NCBI RefSeq assembly: GCF_030052815.1
Contig: NC_079510.1
Coordinates: 24,860,823 to 24,924,822 of the forward strand
Reading direction: 5' to 3'
Length of the DNA stretch: 64,000 nucleotides
Source of the DNA: Hevea brasiliensis
Taxonomy: Eukaryota; Streptophyta; Magnoliopsida; Malpighiales; Euphorbiaceae
In this document: positions 22,014 through 34,664 of the stretch, piece by piece
Numbering within the stretch: the stretch's first letter is position 1
How the letters are laid out: the number at the start of each line of letters is the position of its first letter
The notes under the pieces: model-generated
What the model saw: the letters and a program-made list of their open reading frames with translations, nothing else
The model's database searches: none
What the model was told of the DNA's origin: nothing
Made by a program: the position numbers and the translations under genes

Positions 22014-24155
22014 ACTCTAGTTCATCCAATGAAAGGTTGGCAAACTCAAGAACTCCTATATCTTCCATGCTCCCAAATTGATCACCACCAACATCCCACA
22101 ATTTTGTCTTCTCATCATAATATTGGGAGGAGTTTCTTGACAAAATACAAAGATTATTGTAGATAAAAACCAAGTCCTTTGCACATTTTGGAGTTAATTT
22201 ATTCGTTCTATATGAATGAATGAAATAATAAGTACTCCAATTCTTTTCACAACAAGTAGAGGAAGTAGGTTGTCCAAGCACTTTAAAAGCCAGTCTTTGA
22301 AGTAAAGGTGCATTGGAACCAAAACATACCCACCACTTCTTAAGACTTATAGCATACATACTTCCAATAAAATTAGGATTAGTAAAAGGCCCACTTTTAA
22401 GAGAAAATTTTGCAACTAATTTGCTCATCTTCATTAGAAAAAAAAAAAAAAAATCCTTCTGAAGTACTTAATTCTTTTAGTGGATACTTCTCCATCCACA
22501 TGAGGAAGCACTTTAACTTCTCTCCCTCTTGAAGCCATTTTTCATTGTAAAATCTTTAAAAATAAGAAAATAAATTCAGGGAACAAAAAAAAAAAATTGT
22601 AGGAAGAAGAAGAGTATATAATTTAGAAATTTACCTTGAATTTAATAAATGAGCCAAACAATGAAGGGGAGTGTTGCTCTTTGCCCAATGATCAACAAGA
22701 ATTCAATAAACCATATAATAGAAAAGTGAAAACTCATCTGCTTGCTTTCCTTCATGATAAATAACTTTATTCACATTTTCAATCATAGAATCCCATAACT
22801 TATAACCCAAATGAAGGCATGGCTTGTCTGTGTCACAAACTATAATCATGTCATAAATGGGTCTAGTAAAAGCAAGGATGTAATCAACTTTTTCCCACCA
22901 ATCCTCATCCACCATTTTGTCATAAACAAATCTAGCTTTGCCTTGGTCATCTTCTCAGTATTGTGCCTATTAATCCCTTATAACCATTGCTTCTAAAGCA
23001 CGCCAAATGAGTTTAAATCTTTAAATCATCAAATAATAGAAGCCAAACGAGTGTCAGCAACTAAAAGCAACTTTAAAGGGCTAAACCGCTTGTAAATTGC
23101 AAGCCTCATAGAATGATTCATTATAAAATTCTTGATTTATAAAACATCCCTATGAATTTTAATGATCCAATGACACACGTCATAAGTTTCTTGATTAGTT
23201 TCCGCATTTTTTTGCTTTGCATAAATTCTTCAAAGTAAGATTAAAAGTATGCACAACACAAGGAGTCTAATAAACATGTGAAAACATTCCCTCAATAATT
23301 TCTCCGGCACCCTTACAATTCGAAGCATTATCAGTAACAACTTGCACCACTTTTTGATGACCAACCTCATCAATTACTTCCTTTAGCAAATTAGCAACGA
23401 ATTGCTTATCTGTCACTTCACTAGAATAATCTATAGATTTGATAAACATAAGGCCAAACTTAGAAATAACCATAAAATTAATCAAAGGCCTCCTCTGGGG
23501 ATCACTCCATCCATCACTCATAATACTAACACCCTTTGTCTTTTCTTGCTGAAGTAATGTGGTTCTCAATTTGTTATAACCAGGTGGCACATAACCACCC
23601 AAAGCATGTTAGCAGCAAAGGAATAAGAAACATAATAAGGGTTTATAGCAAAATTAAAAGGTGGATCCCCGGGTGTAGAACATTATAGTAATCTTTGCAT
23701 TTGAGCTCTAGTTTGCAAGTTAAAAGCTTTACCAAGAGGAAAATCATTAACTCTTCTTCTCTTTAAAGCTGCTGAAACACTTGGTTTAGTTATATTCGAT
23801 GAAGAAACCAAAGTTGTACTAATAGGCAAAGGAACTCATCTAGATTGTGAATTGGTAATTCTATTTGTTGCCTTATCCTCCCGTTTTCTCATTTCAGAAA
23901 TACTATTATTCCCCACTTTTTTACACATACCAATCCTTTTCGTAGTGATTTTCCATAAATGAACCCTCACTTTAGTATAAGTCTCTTGCTTTTCTTGTCC
24001 ACAAAAATTACATATCCATTTACAATTACCCCTCCTCTGGTTTTCTCAAGCTTAGTCACATATCTTTACAAAGGGTTAAATTCTTCCTCCCTAGTTCTTG
24101 AAGAAATAGCACTAGTGCTATTTGCTTGAGTAAAATTAAAATTCAAAGAATCCAT
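22014..24155 (-). pseudogene. hAT transposase, BED/DUF659/dimerisation type, degenerate
   Basis: A cut-and-paste transposase relic. In order on the minus strand: a candidate ATG at 24155; a BED-like zinc finger with CNFCGQEK...YTKVRVHL at about 24030-23940; a DUF659 block at 23602-23267 with VSIMSDGWSDPQRRPLINFM and VTDNASNCKGAGEII; a middle block at 22915-22640 (KVDYILAFTRPIYDMI); and the C-terminal dimerisation domain at 22434-22014 with WWVCFGSNAPLLQRLAFKVL, SSTCCEKNWSTY and DLVFIYNNLCILSR. The catalytic domain order matches plant hAT proteins. It is broken by several stops and frameshifts (for example just after position 24060 and around 23880 and 23200), and its 3' end is split by the hAT-type element at 20642-22013. 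The element's own TIRs were not found. Confidence 0.82.
22554..22634 (-). other. Probable intron of the hAT transposase
   Basis: On the minus strand the coding frame ...LLNSR stops at a gtaaat donor and resumes as FYNEKWLQEG after ...tttttaaag. Length 81 bp with an internal pyrimidine run. Related DUF659 hAT genes often carry an intron at about this point. Confidence 0.6.
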
Positions 24156-25517
24156 TCAAATATTATCCTATAAAAAAGACCAAAAAAAAAAAAAAGGACA
24201 AAGCAACTTCATACAATTTGTAAATTATTCAAACAAATTATATACTAAAGATTAAAGCACAATACAAATTATATATTAAGAGATTAATGAGTTAAACAAT
24301 AGAATTGAATATATTAACTATAAAAATTATTACAAAACATTTTAATATATAATATAACTATACATAAAACAAAATAAATAAAACAAATTGAATTAAACAA
24401 ATTATATATAAATTATTACTAAAATGTAAAATATATTAATATAACTATAGATTACATATTTTTTTACTATTCAAAATTTGAATGTTGGAATTTTTTTATT
24501 TATCATTAATTAGATTTAAACTTGAAATTTTATAATTATAAAAATAAATTTAAAAATATATTTATATTTGTCCTTAATTTCCCTTAAAACTTTGATTGCA
24601 AAAATATGGCAAATCTTGGAAATTTTTAGTGAATTTGAGAGGAATTTTTTAGTCTTCCCTTCAAAAAAAAATTATTTATGACAACTCTTCAAATTTAGTT
24701 TGAGAAAAATCTAATTATGGCATATATATTTGGAGAGAAAATTGATATTAAATGTGACAAAATTGTGATTAATTCATGGAAATTTTTTGATGAATTTGTT
24801 TTAGAAAGAAATTAAAAAAAGGAAAAATTAATAAAAAGGAAAATAATCAATTAAATGATAAGAAAAAAGTCATTAATTTAAGCAAATATATACATAATTT
24901 CTATTCATATAAATTATAAAACAATCATCCAACCAAATCAAATCAGATTCAAAAACTCAAACTAATCAAACCCATTCCAATATAAAACCCCAATCAAACA
25001 ATTGAGAAAATAAAATCCAACAATCAAACAATCGAGAATGAGAAGCACGATGGAAAAGAGAATAAGAGAAGTCAAGAAGGTGAAACGCTTCGAGGCAAGG
25101 GAGAGGCAGAGAAGAGAAAGGGAGATGCAGTGAGAGTTCCCTCATCTCCATCGTCACTGTCGAATGTAGTTGCCGTTGCCTTTGCCGATCATTGCTGCAC
25201 TGCACTGCCAGGTAAGTCCTCTGATCCTTTCCTCCTCCTTTTCTTCTTCTTCTTCTATTGAACATGATAAGTTGTGAAGTGTGAACTTATGATGTGGTGT
25301 GATTTTTGTTTACATTTTTAACCTATCTGTTTTCTTTTTCCTTTTTTTTTTAAAGAAACGAGTTTTTGGCCACCAAAATGTGCCTCCTATTTGTTGTATT
25401 TCCAGAAATGGCTTGAAAAAGTCTTCGAGCTATGTCATCTCATTTTTGCATTGAAAATGTTTAAGACACTGCAAAGCACTACCTAGTGTCGTTTCCATGC
25501 TTTGTAGGTGTTGGTTG
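24156..25517. other. AT-rich hAT upstream flank with a GC-richer exon-like patch
   Basis: 24180-24960 is AT-rich without ORFs. 25020-25210 is purine-rich and GC-richer, and ends in cactgccaggtaagtcct, a good splice donor context on the plus strand. A (CTT)n stretch follows at about 25234-25256. This could be a relic of a 5' exon (host or hAT) but no coding frame was recognised. Confidence 0.35.
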
Positions 25518-26235
25518 TAACAACCTAGCCTGGAGGCCATTACCAGCACTAAGGGTCAGGTCAGCTTAAGGCTACCGATACCTGTAGCAAGCCAAAAAAC
25601 CTGTTAAATATAAACATATCCCTATATCTCACAATCTAAGCATACTCCAAACCATTACTCTTTAGTTTTCTCATTCATGCTTAACATAAATTTGGTTTAG
25701 AATTTGAACCTCACATACATAAAAGTCACTAAAGTCTAATTGGTTCAACATACATACTAAAAAAAAAAAAAGTTAGCTTAGATTATAGGTATCTATCAAA
25801 ACATCACTAATGCTTAAGATGAAGCATATATCAAAAATCTTGAATACCAATACAATAATTATCCCTTTACATATTACATGTCCACTAAACATATAACATA
25901 CAAAGAAAACACTTTTTAGCTACTCCAGATGCTCAATCTCTAAAGAACTATTCTATTCCCACACTCTTGAATCTGTGGTAAGGGGAAAGGGATAAGCTTA
26001 TATAAACTTAGTGAGTAAACTAATCAACATCATTTAATTATATCATTCATTTCATGCATATGCAATGCATCATCCAAATGAGTTTCACATCACAAACAAT
26101 TCACATAGGATGGACCTGTCATCAGTGGTCTCCTAGATCTAATGTGTCCAGCTTATACGGGGGTTCCTCAAGACTCCATGCATGGTCATATCATAAACAT
26201 AGCATATACATGACATAGGGGAGGCCAGCAGGTCA
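25518..26235. mobile_element. LTR-like sequence, left part (interrupted at 26235)
   Basis: Starts tgtaacaacctagcctggag, resembling an LTR end of the TGTAACA type. It carries no ORF. It continues at 29949 on the other side of the solo LTR (the TSD ggtca joins the two parts), for at least 50 bp. The other end was not identified, and strand is uncertain. Confidence 0.45.
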
Positions 26236-29219
26236 TGTGACACCCCTCACCCGTCTACAGTGTAGCCGAGCAAAGTATGTCACACTCGGTACTGGAGCAC
26301 CCTTTCTTATCTTACTTTATTCCTTTAATAATTTGTTCTCGTTATATTTTAATATCAATTTTTTTTTCTAAGGAGAAACCAGTGGAGTTTCCCCTGTTTC
26401 TATTACCATTTGGCGTATTTCACTGGTTACCTGTTTAAGATTCTCAACAATATTTTCCTTAAAATAATTTATGCATACTCATATCATCATTATCACACAT
26501 TCAATTCTTGCTATCTCATTTGCATACATATCCATTCATACTCAATTTATGTATCAAAATTTTCAATTTCATTAGTTTACATAATTTGCAAACTAATTAC
26601 ATAAATTCATCATTTACATGATATACAAATTAATCATTTACAACATAAGAGATATTTATAATATACAAAATACATAAAATGACTAATGTGAGCCCTATCT
26701 ACATGCATTGCTGAGGAGGTGACAACCTTGAGCACTTCTGACACTTCTGCAGATCTAGACTCTAAAAATCCCAGTCAAATGTCCACTTGGTTTTAGCTTC
26801 AGTACCTGCGCGAAGGAAACAATCCATTGCGCTAAGCATTGCTGCTTAGTGGTACAATAATATAACAAGAAAATAATATATACAAATAAAGAAAGAAATG
26901 GATTATAATTTGAATACTCTAGAATTTAATCTAATTTAATATAATACTTCTAGCACCAACTATCTTTTGTTCTAATTTATTCCTCTTCAAAAGCACTTAA
27001 TTCCTAAATTCACAATAATAATATACAATCCCCATAAATACTAAGAATATTATTCTTAACTTTATGTTATTGGGAAAAAGTATATTTATAATGTTTATTG
27101 AAGTTATAATTTCCTTGCTAATCTTTTTATCGCTTTCTTAATATTTTCTCGGTTATCTTAGATCATTTCATAATACTTAAAATTTTTAGAGTTATTTTAT
27201 AATATATAAATTTTAATATTAATCTAGTTCATTTCGGGTCTTTCAAATAAATGATTTTCTTGGAGCTAATCTAATTTATTCCAGATCTTTTTAACTCGTT
27301 TATTTAATTTCTAATATTTTAATTTTCTAATATTCTTAATTTATTTTACTGCCCAAGTAACCTATGATAGGCTGAAAAAATTGGATAATGGGTCATTAGC
27401 ATTGGACACCGCGGTGCCTCAGGCCATCATACCATGGGACCGGAATGTCAACCACGTATGTAGTTAATATGGATAAAAAGCTATGATAACACATAATCGG
27501 GCATAAAAGCTATGAGTGCGGGCATAAAGCCATGAGTGCGGGCATAAAGCCATGAATACAGGCATAAAGCCCTTCGCAGTACTGCTAAAATAATACCCTA
27601 TTGGCATGCCAATCTATCCAATCTGATACACGTGTCTAGGCAATACATGGGCACATAGTACCATTAAATGTTAATATATTGTGTTTTATGACTTCATTAT
27701 TTCATGACAAATTCCATAATTTATACATTCATTTGATCATTCATATGATCACAATTCTCATCAATGGTTCTCATGCACCATTGTACTTAAAACATTCTTC
27801 TATGTTTTAGGGTTACGCAAATTCAAAAATCACAATTCACTAATCATATTATATATTATCAATCATAATAGCTTCTTTAATTTCTTTTATTATTCCTTAT
27901 ATTTTTTGGGTTACTATTCACATATTACTATTCACTCAATTTCTTAACTTTTTCATACATAATATGTATACAAATTATAGATACATAATTATACCACATT
28001 TTGGGTTCTAGATTTGTTGGTATTGATTGCCAATACCATTTCAAAGCTTATTTTATGTTATTCAAAATTTTCAGATTTCATGTCTTAAGTTTTTTGTTCC
28101 ATTGGTTATTGTTACAGTAGAAATTTGGCAAACTTTTCTTCATCAAAGTTGTTCCTTTATGTATCTTCTTTAATTTCCTCTTTGAATCACTCCATTTAGA
28201 GTTTTCTAGCTCAAGTTATGGTCAATTTACCATAACTGGCCGGATTGGTCCTTACCTAGATTTTCTGGGCAAATTTGGTTCTGCCAGATTTGGTGTCCTA
28301 ATTTGGACTAGCAATTTGAATTGGTTAGGTTCAGAATCTAAGTTTGTGTTCTTCATGAAAGTTGTTCCAAATTGTCTAAACTTTCCATTGATATGAAATT
28401 TAGGTCAATTGGACCTTTCTACAATGAGTTATGAGAAAATGAACAAACACTGTTCATTTGTTTACTTTTACCAGGTCCAGAATTGGTTACCCGGATTTGA
28501 ATAATTTTTAGATCATCCTAAGTTTGTTTTCTGGGCAAGGTTTCTTCATCAAAGTTGTGCCATTATGTGTCTAGTTTCATGTCCAATTGGCCTTGCACCA
28601 ATTGAACCTACACAACTCAAGTTACAGTTGCCCAAACTTGCTGGACTCACATCCAGCCCTGCAGGTCCTATGAGGCAGCATACCCAACCTCAAATCCAAA
28701 GCCATAATTCACTTCAATTCCTCATCAAACACAGCCAAATGGTCACTAATTGACCATTAGGACTTCCATTCACCAACACATGAGCAAAACCCAAATTTGT
28801 CATCAACCCTAATTGGTCATAATTTCCATCTTCTACAAACTCATCAAATTTCAACTCTATTATATATATATATACACATCAATTGACTTTAATATACAAA
28901 TTTAATTGCATCCTAACTATCAAAACCATGAAAATCCCATACCATCAAGGCTGACCAAATTTTCCATGCCTTCATACGCACCTCAATTCCATAAAAAGCT
29001 CATCATAATTCAACTAAATTTTAACTAAAGAAGAAGGAAGGAAACTAGTTTATGCACTAACCTCTTTGGAGCCAATCTAGGTCTTGTAAAACCTTAAGAA
29101 TTTCTTCACTTCTTGGCTGCCACTAGCTTCTTTAAGGTGTAGGAAAAATTTTTATTGAAGTGATCTAGGGTTTTTATGGTTAGAAAGGGTGGGAATTCAA
29201 GCTTAATCAAAGCTTTAAT

Positions 29220-29264
<45 letters not shown>

Positions 29265-29943
29265 TGGTTCTACTGGTTGAAGATGGAATGGCAGATTTCA
29301 TTTTTCATTTTGTCTCTTTTTATTTAGTTTTTATCCCTTTTAATTTGTTTGTCAAGTTGTGATTAGGTGGAAGGCTTTTTAATGACATCATCCTATGTCA
29401 TAATTCTAATTTTTATTTATTTTATTTTCTTTTTTTTCCTACTCATTTTCAATTTAATTTTTAGCAATATTTATTCATATTTAATGTCATAATAATTATT
29501 TATTTAACTGGACAAGTTGGTCAAAAATCAACTCTGAAGACGAAATGATCAAAATGTCCTTCATTTTGCTTAACAGACTAAAATTGTCTGTACCAATCTA
29601 AAAATTTTTCTAAGCATTTTCTTGGCATTCTAGTGCCATCGAAACCTCAATGACTCTTCTCTGGAGTCCCAAAAATTATTTCATGGAATTTTTCTCGGGT
29701 TTAGGGCTACTAGCTGTGAAGGCAGCAACTTCCCATTAGGGTCACCCATCACCGGGGCACCGGCTCATTTAACCTTGGTGTATTTCATAGCTTAAATTTT
29801 TCTAAATTTTTTCTTACCATTATTTGGGTTATTTATGACTCCTCACTCTAGTTTACATATAGTTCCAAATTTTCTAGCTGTCCGGACAGACATTAGTCAC
29901 TGAACAGTAGAACATATGGACTATCTAAAGTGAGGGTGTTGCA
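26236..29943 (-). mobile_element. Solo gypsy LTR, minus strand (3,708 bp)
   Basis: On the minus strand it starts tgcaacaccctcacttt and ends gggtgaggggtgtcaca. It is flanked by the direct repeat ggtca at 26231-26235 and 29944-29948. It aligns with the plus-strand solo LTR at 39655-42755 (shared gtccggacagctag, aatgagccggtgcccc, ttgggactccagagaagag, aatgccaagaaaat). It is about 600 bp longer than that copy and more diverged. A (TC)n microsatellite sits at 29224-29259. No PBS or coding region. Confidence 0.88.
29224..29259. repeat. (TC)n microsatellite
   Basis: About 18 TC units inside the solo LTR. Confidence 0.95.
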
Positions 29944-30007
29944 GGTCATCCAAAGTCCATCAAGCATCAACAAGAATTAAGCAGAATGCAACCTATTCAT
30001 GTTCTAG

Positions 30008-31940
30008 CATTATAAAAATAATCAGTTTTGCAATTGATTATTGTAACTGATTAAAATCAATTGCTATTAGTAACCAATTTTACAATTGATTTGTGATTTC
30101 CATTTTTTTTTAGTAAAATCTTTAATTTAAAAAAGTTTAACAACTGATTAAAGAATTGGTCGCTAAATTGATTGTTATTAGAAACTGATTTAAAATTAGT
30201 TACTAAAATTAATTGCCAATAGCAATCGATTTATAATTGATTGCTAAATCGGTTGCTAATTAATATTAAAAAAACTTTAAAATATACCATTAGCAATCAA
30301 TTTTAAAATCCATTGCTAAATTAAAAAATTATTTTAATTGGCTCTAGAGTTAATAACTGATTTGTAATCAATTGCTAAAATTTGTTGTTATTTGCAATCG
30401 ATTCTTTGTCTGTTGCTAATAGCAACTCAAATTTTTCAATTAATTGTAAATTGGTTGCTAAATTTTTCCTCCAAAAATTTTAGCCCAATTTTCTTTTTTA
30501 TTTGCAACTGATTTTTCTTCCAAAAAATTTTTGTCTAATTTTTTATTTTCTTTTTTTAATTTGCAACTGATTTGCAAATCAATTGTTAACAGCAACCGAT
30601 TAAAATCGGTTACTATTAGGAACTAATTTTTTTCCTCCAAAAATTACAATCCAATTTTTTGTTTTATTTTTTTTTTAATTTGCAATTGATTTGTGAATTG
30701 GTTACTAATAGTAACTGATTTTTAAAACCGATGAAAATTAGTTGCTATTAGTAATCGATTTTTTCTCTCAAAAATTCCTGTCTATCTTTATTTTTTATTT
30801 GTAACTAATTTTTGCAACAAATTGAAATAGGTTGTTATTAATAACTGATTTTGTAATCAATTCCAAATCGATTGTAAAATTTTCTCTCCAAAAATTTTGT
30901 TAGATTTTTAAAAGAAATTAGCAATCAATAATTAGTTGTTAAAATCGGTTGTTAATTCTTTTATATAAACAATTACTCATTTTTTTTCTCTACTACTCAT
31001 TTTTTCTCTCTTTCTTCTCTTTTCTCTCATTTTCTTCATCATTTTTTTCATTCTCATTTTTTTTATTTATCATCTTTTCTTTTCTAACATATTTTCTTCA
31101 TCATTTTTCCTCATCTATTTTCTTCTTCATCCTTTTCTTTCTCATATATTTTCTTCTTCATCATCTTTTTATTTTTTATTTATTTTCTTTATCATCTATT
31201 TTCTTTATCATCTTTTTCTTTTTCATTTAATTTATTTTTCTTTAATATAAAATAAAATTTTTTGTACAAATATAATTTTTGTTAGTGAATTATTTGTAGT
31301 ATTAATTTTTAATAATTTTTTTGTTACAATATATGTGTGTGTGTGTGTGTGGGAATTGTTTTTTAATAATTTGTCTTATAAATATGTTTTTATATTTAAT
31401 TTTTTGTTATTTTTTTTATAATAGTTATTATTAGCAATTTTGTATAATATTTTTATCTTAATTTTTAGTACTAATTTTCATTAGTAATTTATTATTTTAG
31501 TAATTTTTGAAAAAATTATTTATTTGAATTTTTTTAATTTCTTATTTAAAAATTTAATTTTTTTAAAATTAGCAATCAATTTCTCGGTTGCTAAATTGAT
31601 TGCAAATACGAACTGATTTATAAATAGTTGCAAAATTGCAAAATTAAAAACACTAAATTTTTTTGCAACTGTTTATGTTTTGGTTGCTATTAGCAACCCA
31701 TTACTAGCAACTGATAGTTTTTATCAAAAGTTTTTCTTTTAAGTTTAATTAATTTAGCAACAAATTTTGTTATCGGTTGCTATTTCCAATCGATTTGATT
31801 ATCGGTTGCTATTTGTAACCAGACTCATTGCAATCGATTGAATCGATTGCTAAATCGGTTGCTAAATCAATTAGCAATCAATTTTAATATATTAGCAACT
31901 GATTTGGTTGGTTGCTTATCTTTTTTTTTTTTGGGTAGTA
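30008..31940. mobile_element. Probable decayed non-autonomous CACTA (En/Spm) element
   Basis: Two dense arrays of a short motif in both orientations, aatcgattgc / gcaaccgatt and variants, lie at about 30015-30950 and 31570-31915. They flank a motif-poor core with a T/C-rich and an AT-rich part. Arrays of subterminal repeats at both ends are typical of CACTA elements. Candidate ends are cattataaaaat at 30008 and, inverted, tactacccaaaaa at 31940, each one transition from CACTA. The neighbouring triplets are tag and taa. No transposase. The ORF at 30949-31230 is low-complexity Phe/Ser and not a gene. Confidence 0.5.
31333..31352. repeat. (TG)n microsatellite
   Basis: About 9-10 TG units in the motif-poor core. 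Confidence 0.85.
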
Positions 31941-31943
31941 TAA

Positions 31944-32990
31944 ATACATACACCTTAATAAATAATGAAATGATGCACATGGATGATCACGAAGTACATT
32001 TAAAGAACTTAAATTTATTAAAGTTAGAGTTACTCACCTCTTTTAGCTTATCAACAATCTAACACGAATGGTAGCTAGCATTGAATCCTTAGTTTCTCGA
32101 ATCCCTCATGTCCGATCCTATAAATATTCGATCCTACAGAGTTATTTGGAGCTTTCAAACTCTATACATACATCACACATCTTATGCTAGGCCCTTTTGA
32201 ACAAAGAAATCATATTTTGGAACCATAGGAAAGAAGGGAGATTAGGCCTAGCAGAACCCACTTCAGTAGCTGAAGTCTTGGACTTCAGCTGTCGAAGTCT
32301 CAGGCTTTGATTAGCCTTTTAGTCCAATAGCTACTGCAGTTGCTGAAAACCCTTGAGGCTCAAAAGTCCCTTTTTTTACCAGTAGCCACTGCAGCTACTG
32401 AAGTCTTAGAATTTAACTACCGAACTTAGAAATTTCTCAGATTTTCCTATAAAACTGCATGCTTCGGTTGTCGAAAACCATTTTTCTACAGTCGAGCCTA
32501 GGAATTTCTAGAATTCTCAAGTCGAAAACCTGCAAAATCTATTTCTCAAAACCTCCCAAAGCCATTACAAGTTTCCAAAACACACATATTGACACAAGTC
32601 TAGGGCCAAAAACAACTTGGAATCATGCTCCATACACACATGCAATCCAAATTGAACTTGATTTCAAGATGCAACCAAACTTCAAACATTTCATCATTAA
32701 GAAATTCTTGAATCCATCAAAAGAAACTTGTCATTTAAGGCCTAAGGAAGCTTGAAATCAAGCTTAAACTCACATGCAACCACTAAAAGCTAGAATTTAA
32801 AGTTCCATTAGCTTCACTCATCACATTTAATAAGAAGAACATCAAGAACTCAACCTAGTCATGCTCCAAAACTCCTCCAACATACATGCATTCAAAAACC
32901 AATAATCTAACACACCAAGACATACTTAGATTCTTCTAAAAGATCAAAAGCAAAGAGAATTTACCTCTTTCCCCTGAATTGGAGAAGGAA
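31944..32990 (-). mobile_element. 3' LTR of gypsy B, distal part
   Basis: The copia element's TSD (gtgaa) joins this segment to 45265-45780, which starts on the minus strand as an LTR next to a polypurine tract. The combined LTR is therefore over 1 kb. It contains repeated tags such as cttcagctg(c/t)cgaagtc and agctactg(a/c)ag. The same ctgccgaagt/ctaccagaagt theme continues at 45470-45580. The LTR's far end (toward 31950) was not located. Confidence 0.55.
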
Positions 32991-32995
32991 GTGAA
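32991..32995. repeat. Target site duplication of the copia element (left)
   Basis: gtgaa, repeated at 45260-45264. Confidence 0.9.
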
Positions 32996-34531
32996 TGTTA
33001 GTAGTATGCCCTAGAGCATATCATTTAGTATATATTTTGTACATATTTTATTAATAAAAAGCATTTTCACTTTTCCATTTACATAATATATTTATGTGTA
33101 ATAGAAAAGGTTCATTGATATTTTGTTAGAAATTCTATTCTTAAGTTGTTAAGAATATGAGTGACAGTATTTCTAACACAAAGTATCATAAATTGGTTCA
33201 CAATCGAGGATACTTCAATATAATGACATGACTTTTCCAGAAAGATTGTAATCATGTTTGTTCCCAAGTTATTTATATGAGATGTAAATAAGATGGAATG
33301 GTGAGTCTCATGCCATATAACAAATATGATAGGCACTTATACATGATAAGTAGGCCGAACCAGTAACATTTATGACAAGCACATGGAGTTTACTCTTGTC
33401 AATGCATTGTCATAAATCATATCAGTGCATATAATCTTTAGACTTGAGATAGCACAGTTATCTTTTATATAGGTGGTTTGAGTTTGATACTGCTTTCATA
33501 CTTATACTGTGTATGGGTATATGGGCATGTGTTGGCTCCTACTAGTTATATATGGAGGTAGGTGTTGATCAAGATGGAATCTGTTATCCTAAGTAAATAG
33601 GGATAAAATCCTATGTTTATTTAATTATTCTTGATGTTTCAAGTTCCTGGCCAGGACAGATAGATTTAATCAGAAAAGAGTTTCTAATGATAAAAATCTT
33701 TTTAATCAAGAATTGTAATTAAAAGAGAACATAATATTCATAGCAAATGGAGTTTGACATAAACCATGACTCCAACTCAAATTGGGATTTTGTAACAGAG
33801 AGATTCTAGTGTATGGTAACTTATGATAAAAGGTTTATTTAAGGTATTCCTTATTACTGATTGGGTGGCCATGGCATGCTATGCTAGGTGTTCACCATGG
33901 TCTATGAGGTGCCTAAAATGATTTAGAGAAATCATTTATGGTAAGAAAGAGTTCTGATGATATTAAGACTTGATATCATATTTCATTGCCAATTAGTGAT
34001 GAGCCTAGTGAGTCACACACATACACAAGTAATCACCAAGTTAAATGTGATTTAATTAATCAGTGAAAGAGTTTAATTGATTAATTAAATAGGTTTGATT
34101 TGCAATTAGATTGCAAAGTCCCTAGTATGGCTTGAAACCAAATCTAGGTTATTGGATGTATAGTATAAGTTAAATTTATATTTAAAGTGTTTAAATATGA
34201 ATTTAATTATGAAAAATTAATTAATAGAGTTTAATTAATTAATTTATATTTGATATAAATTGATTAGAAGAAGAGAAATAATTATTTTGGGTTAAGAACT
34301 CAAAATGAAGACACAAGGGTAATTTGGTCATTTCACAGGGTGACATGTGGCACCATGAGATGGTGACACATGGCACTGCACATAAGCTTATCATTTGTCT
34401 TTTAATCATATAAGATGATCAAAGTCAAGATTAAATCTAGGTTTGGCACTTGGCACAATGTGATTGGGTCAATTAAACTAAGAGCCAATCAGAAGATGAC
34501 ATGTGGCAAGGGTTTTAAGTGATGACCTAGC

Positions 34532-34539
34532 TATATAAG
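34532..34539 (+). promoter_or_regulatory. TATA box candidate in the copia 5' LTR
   Basis: tatataag in a local context (gacctagctatataagg) that is kept in the 3' LTR at 44687-44694. It lies about 570 bp before the LTR end, a plausible U3/R position. Confidence 0.55.
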
Positions 34540-34630
34540 GGAAAGGATGAAAGAACAAAAGAACAATCTGATTTCTTTTATTTGGTGCCTCCACTTCTAT
34601 GCTCTTATCCTCTTTTTATATTCTCTCATC

Positions 34631-34664
34631 AATTCAAAGAGAATGATCCAAGTTTCTTTGAATT
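34631..34664 (+). repeat. Conserved hairpin downstream of the copia TATA box
   Basis: The arms aattcaaaga and tctttgaatt flank a loop of about 14 bases. It is kept in the 3' LTR (44786-44819). In both reverse fragments (about 59959-59994 and 60580-60612) the arms are kept while the loop differs. Confidence 0.6.

Noticed and set aside
21795..22020. Overlapping Arg/Gly/Phe-rich ORFs with a repeated peptide
   Set aside because: They translate the subterminal ccggtt repeats of the hAT-type element; both frames are open because of the repeat, not coding.
25518..29948. A single 4.4-kb LTR starting tgtaacaacc and ending gggtgttgca
   Set aside because: The internal TSD ggtca and the clear LTR ends at 26236 and 29943 show a separate solo LTR inserted in another sequence.
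30949..31230. Phe/Ser-rich ORF that looks like membrane segments
   Set aside because: Low-complexity T/C-rich DNA in the core of the probable CACTA element; the hydrophobicity is a composition effect.
32459..32755. 98-codon plus-strand ORF
   Set aside because: Lies inside the gypsy B LTR and has no known domain; the element's coding strand is minus.
33112..33336. Antisense ORF repeated at 43269-43490
   Set aside because: Duplicate only because it lies in both copia LTRs; no recognisable domain.
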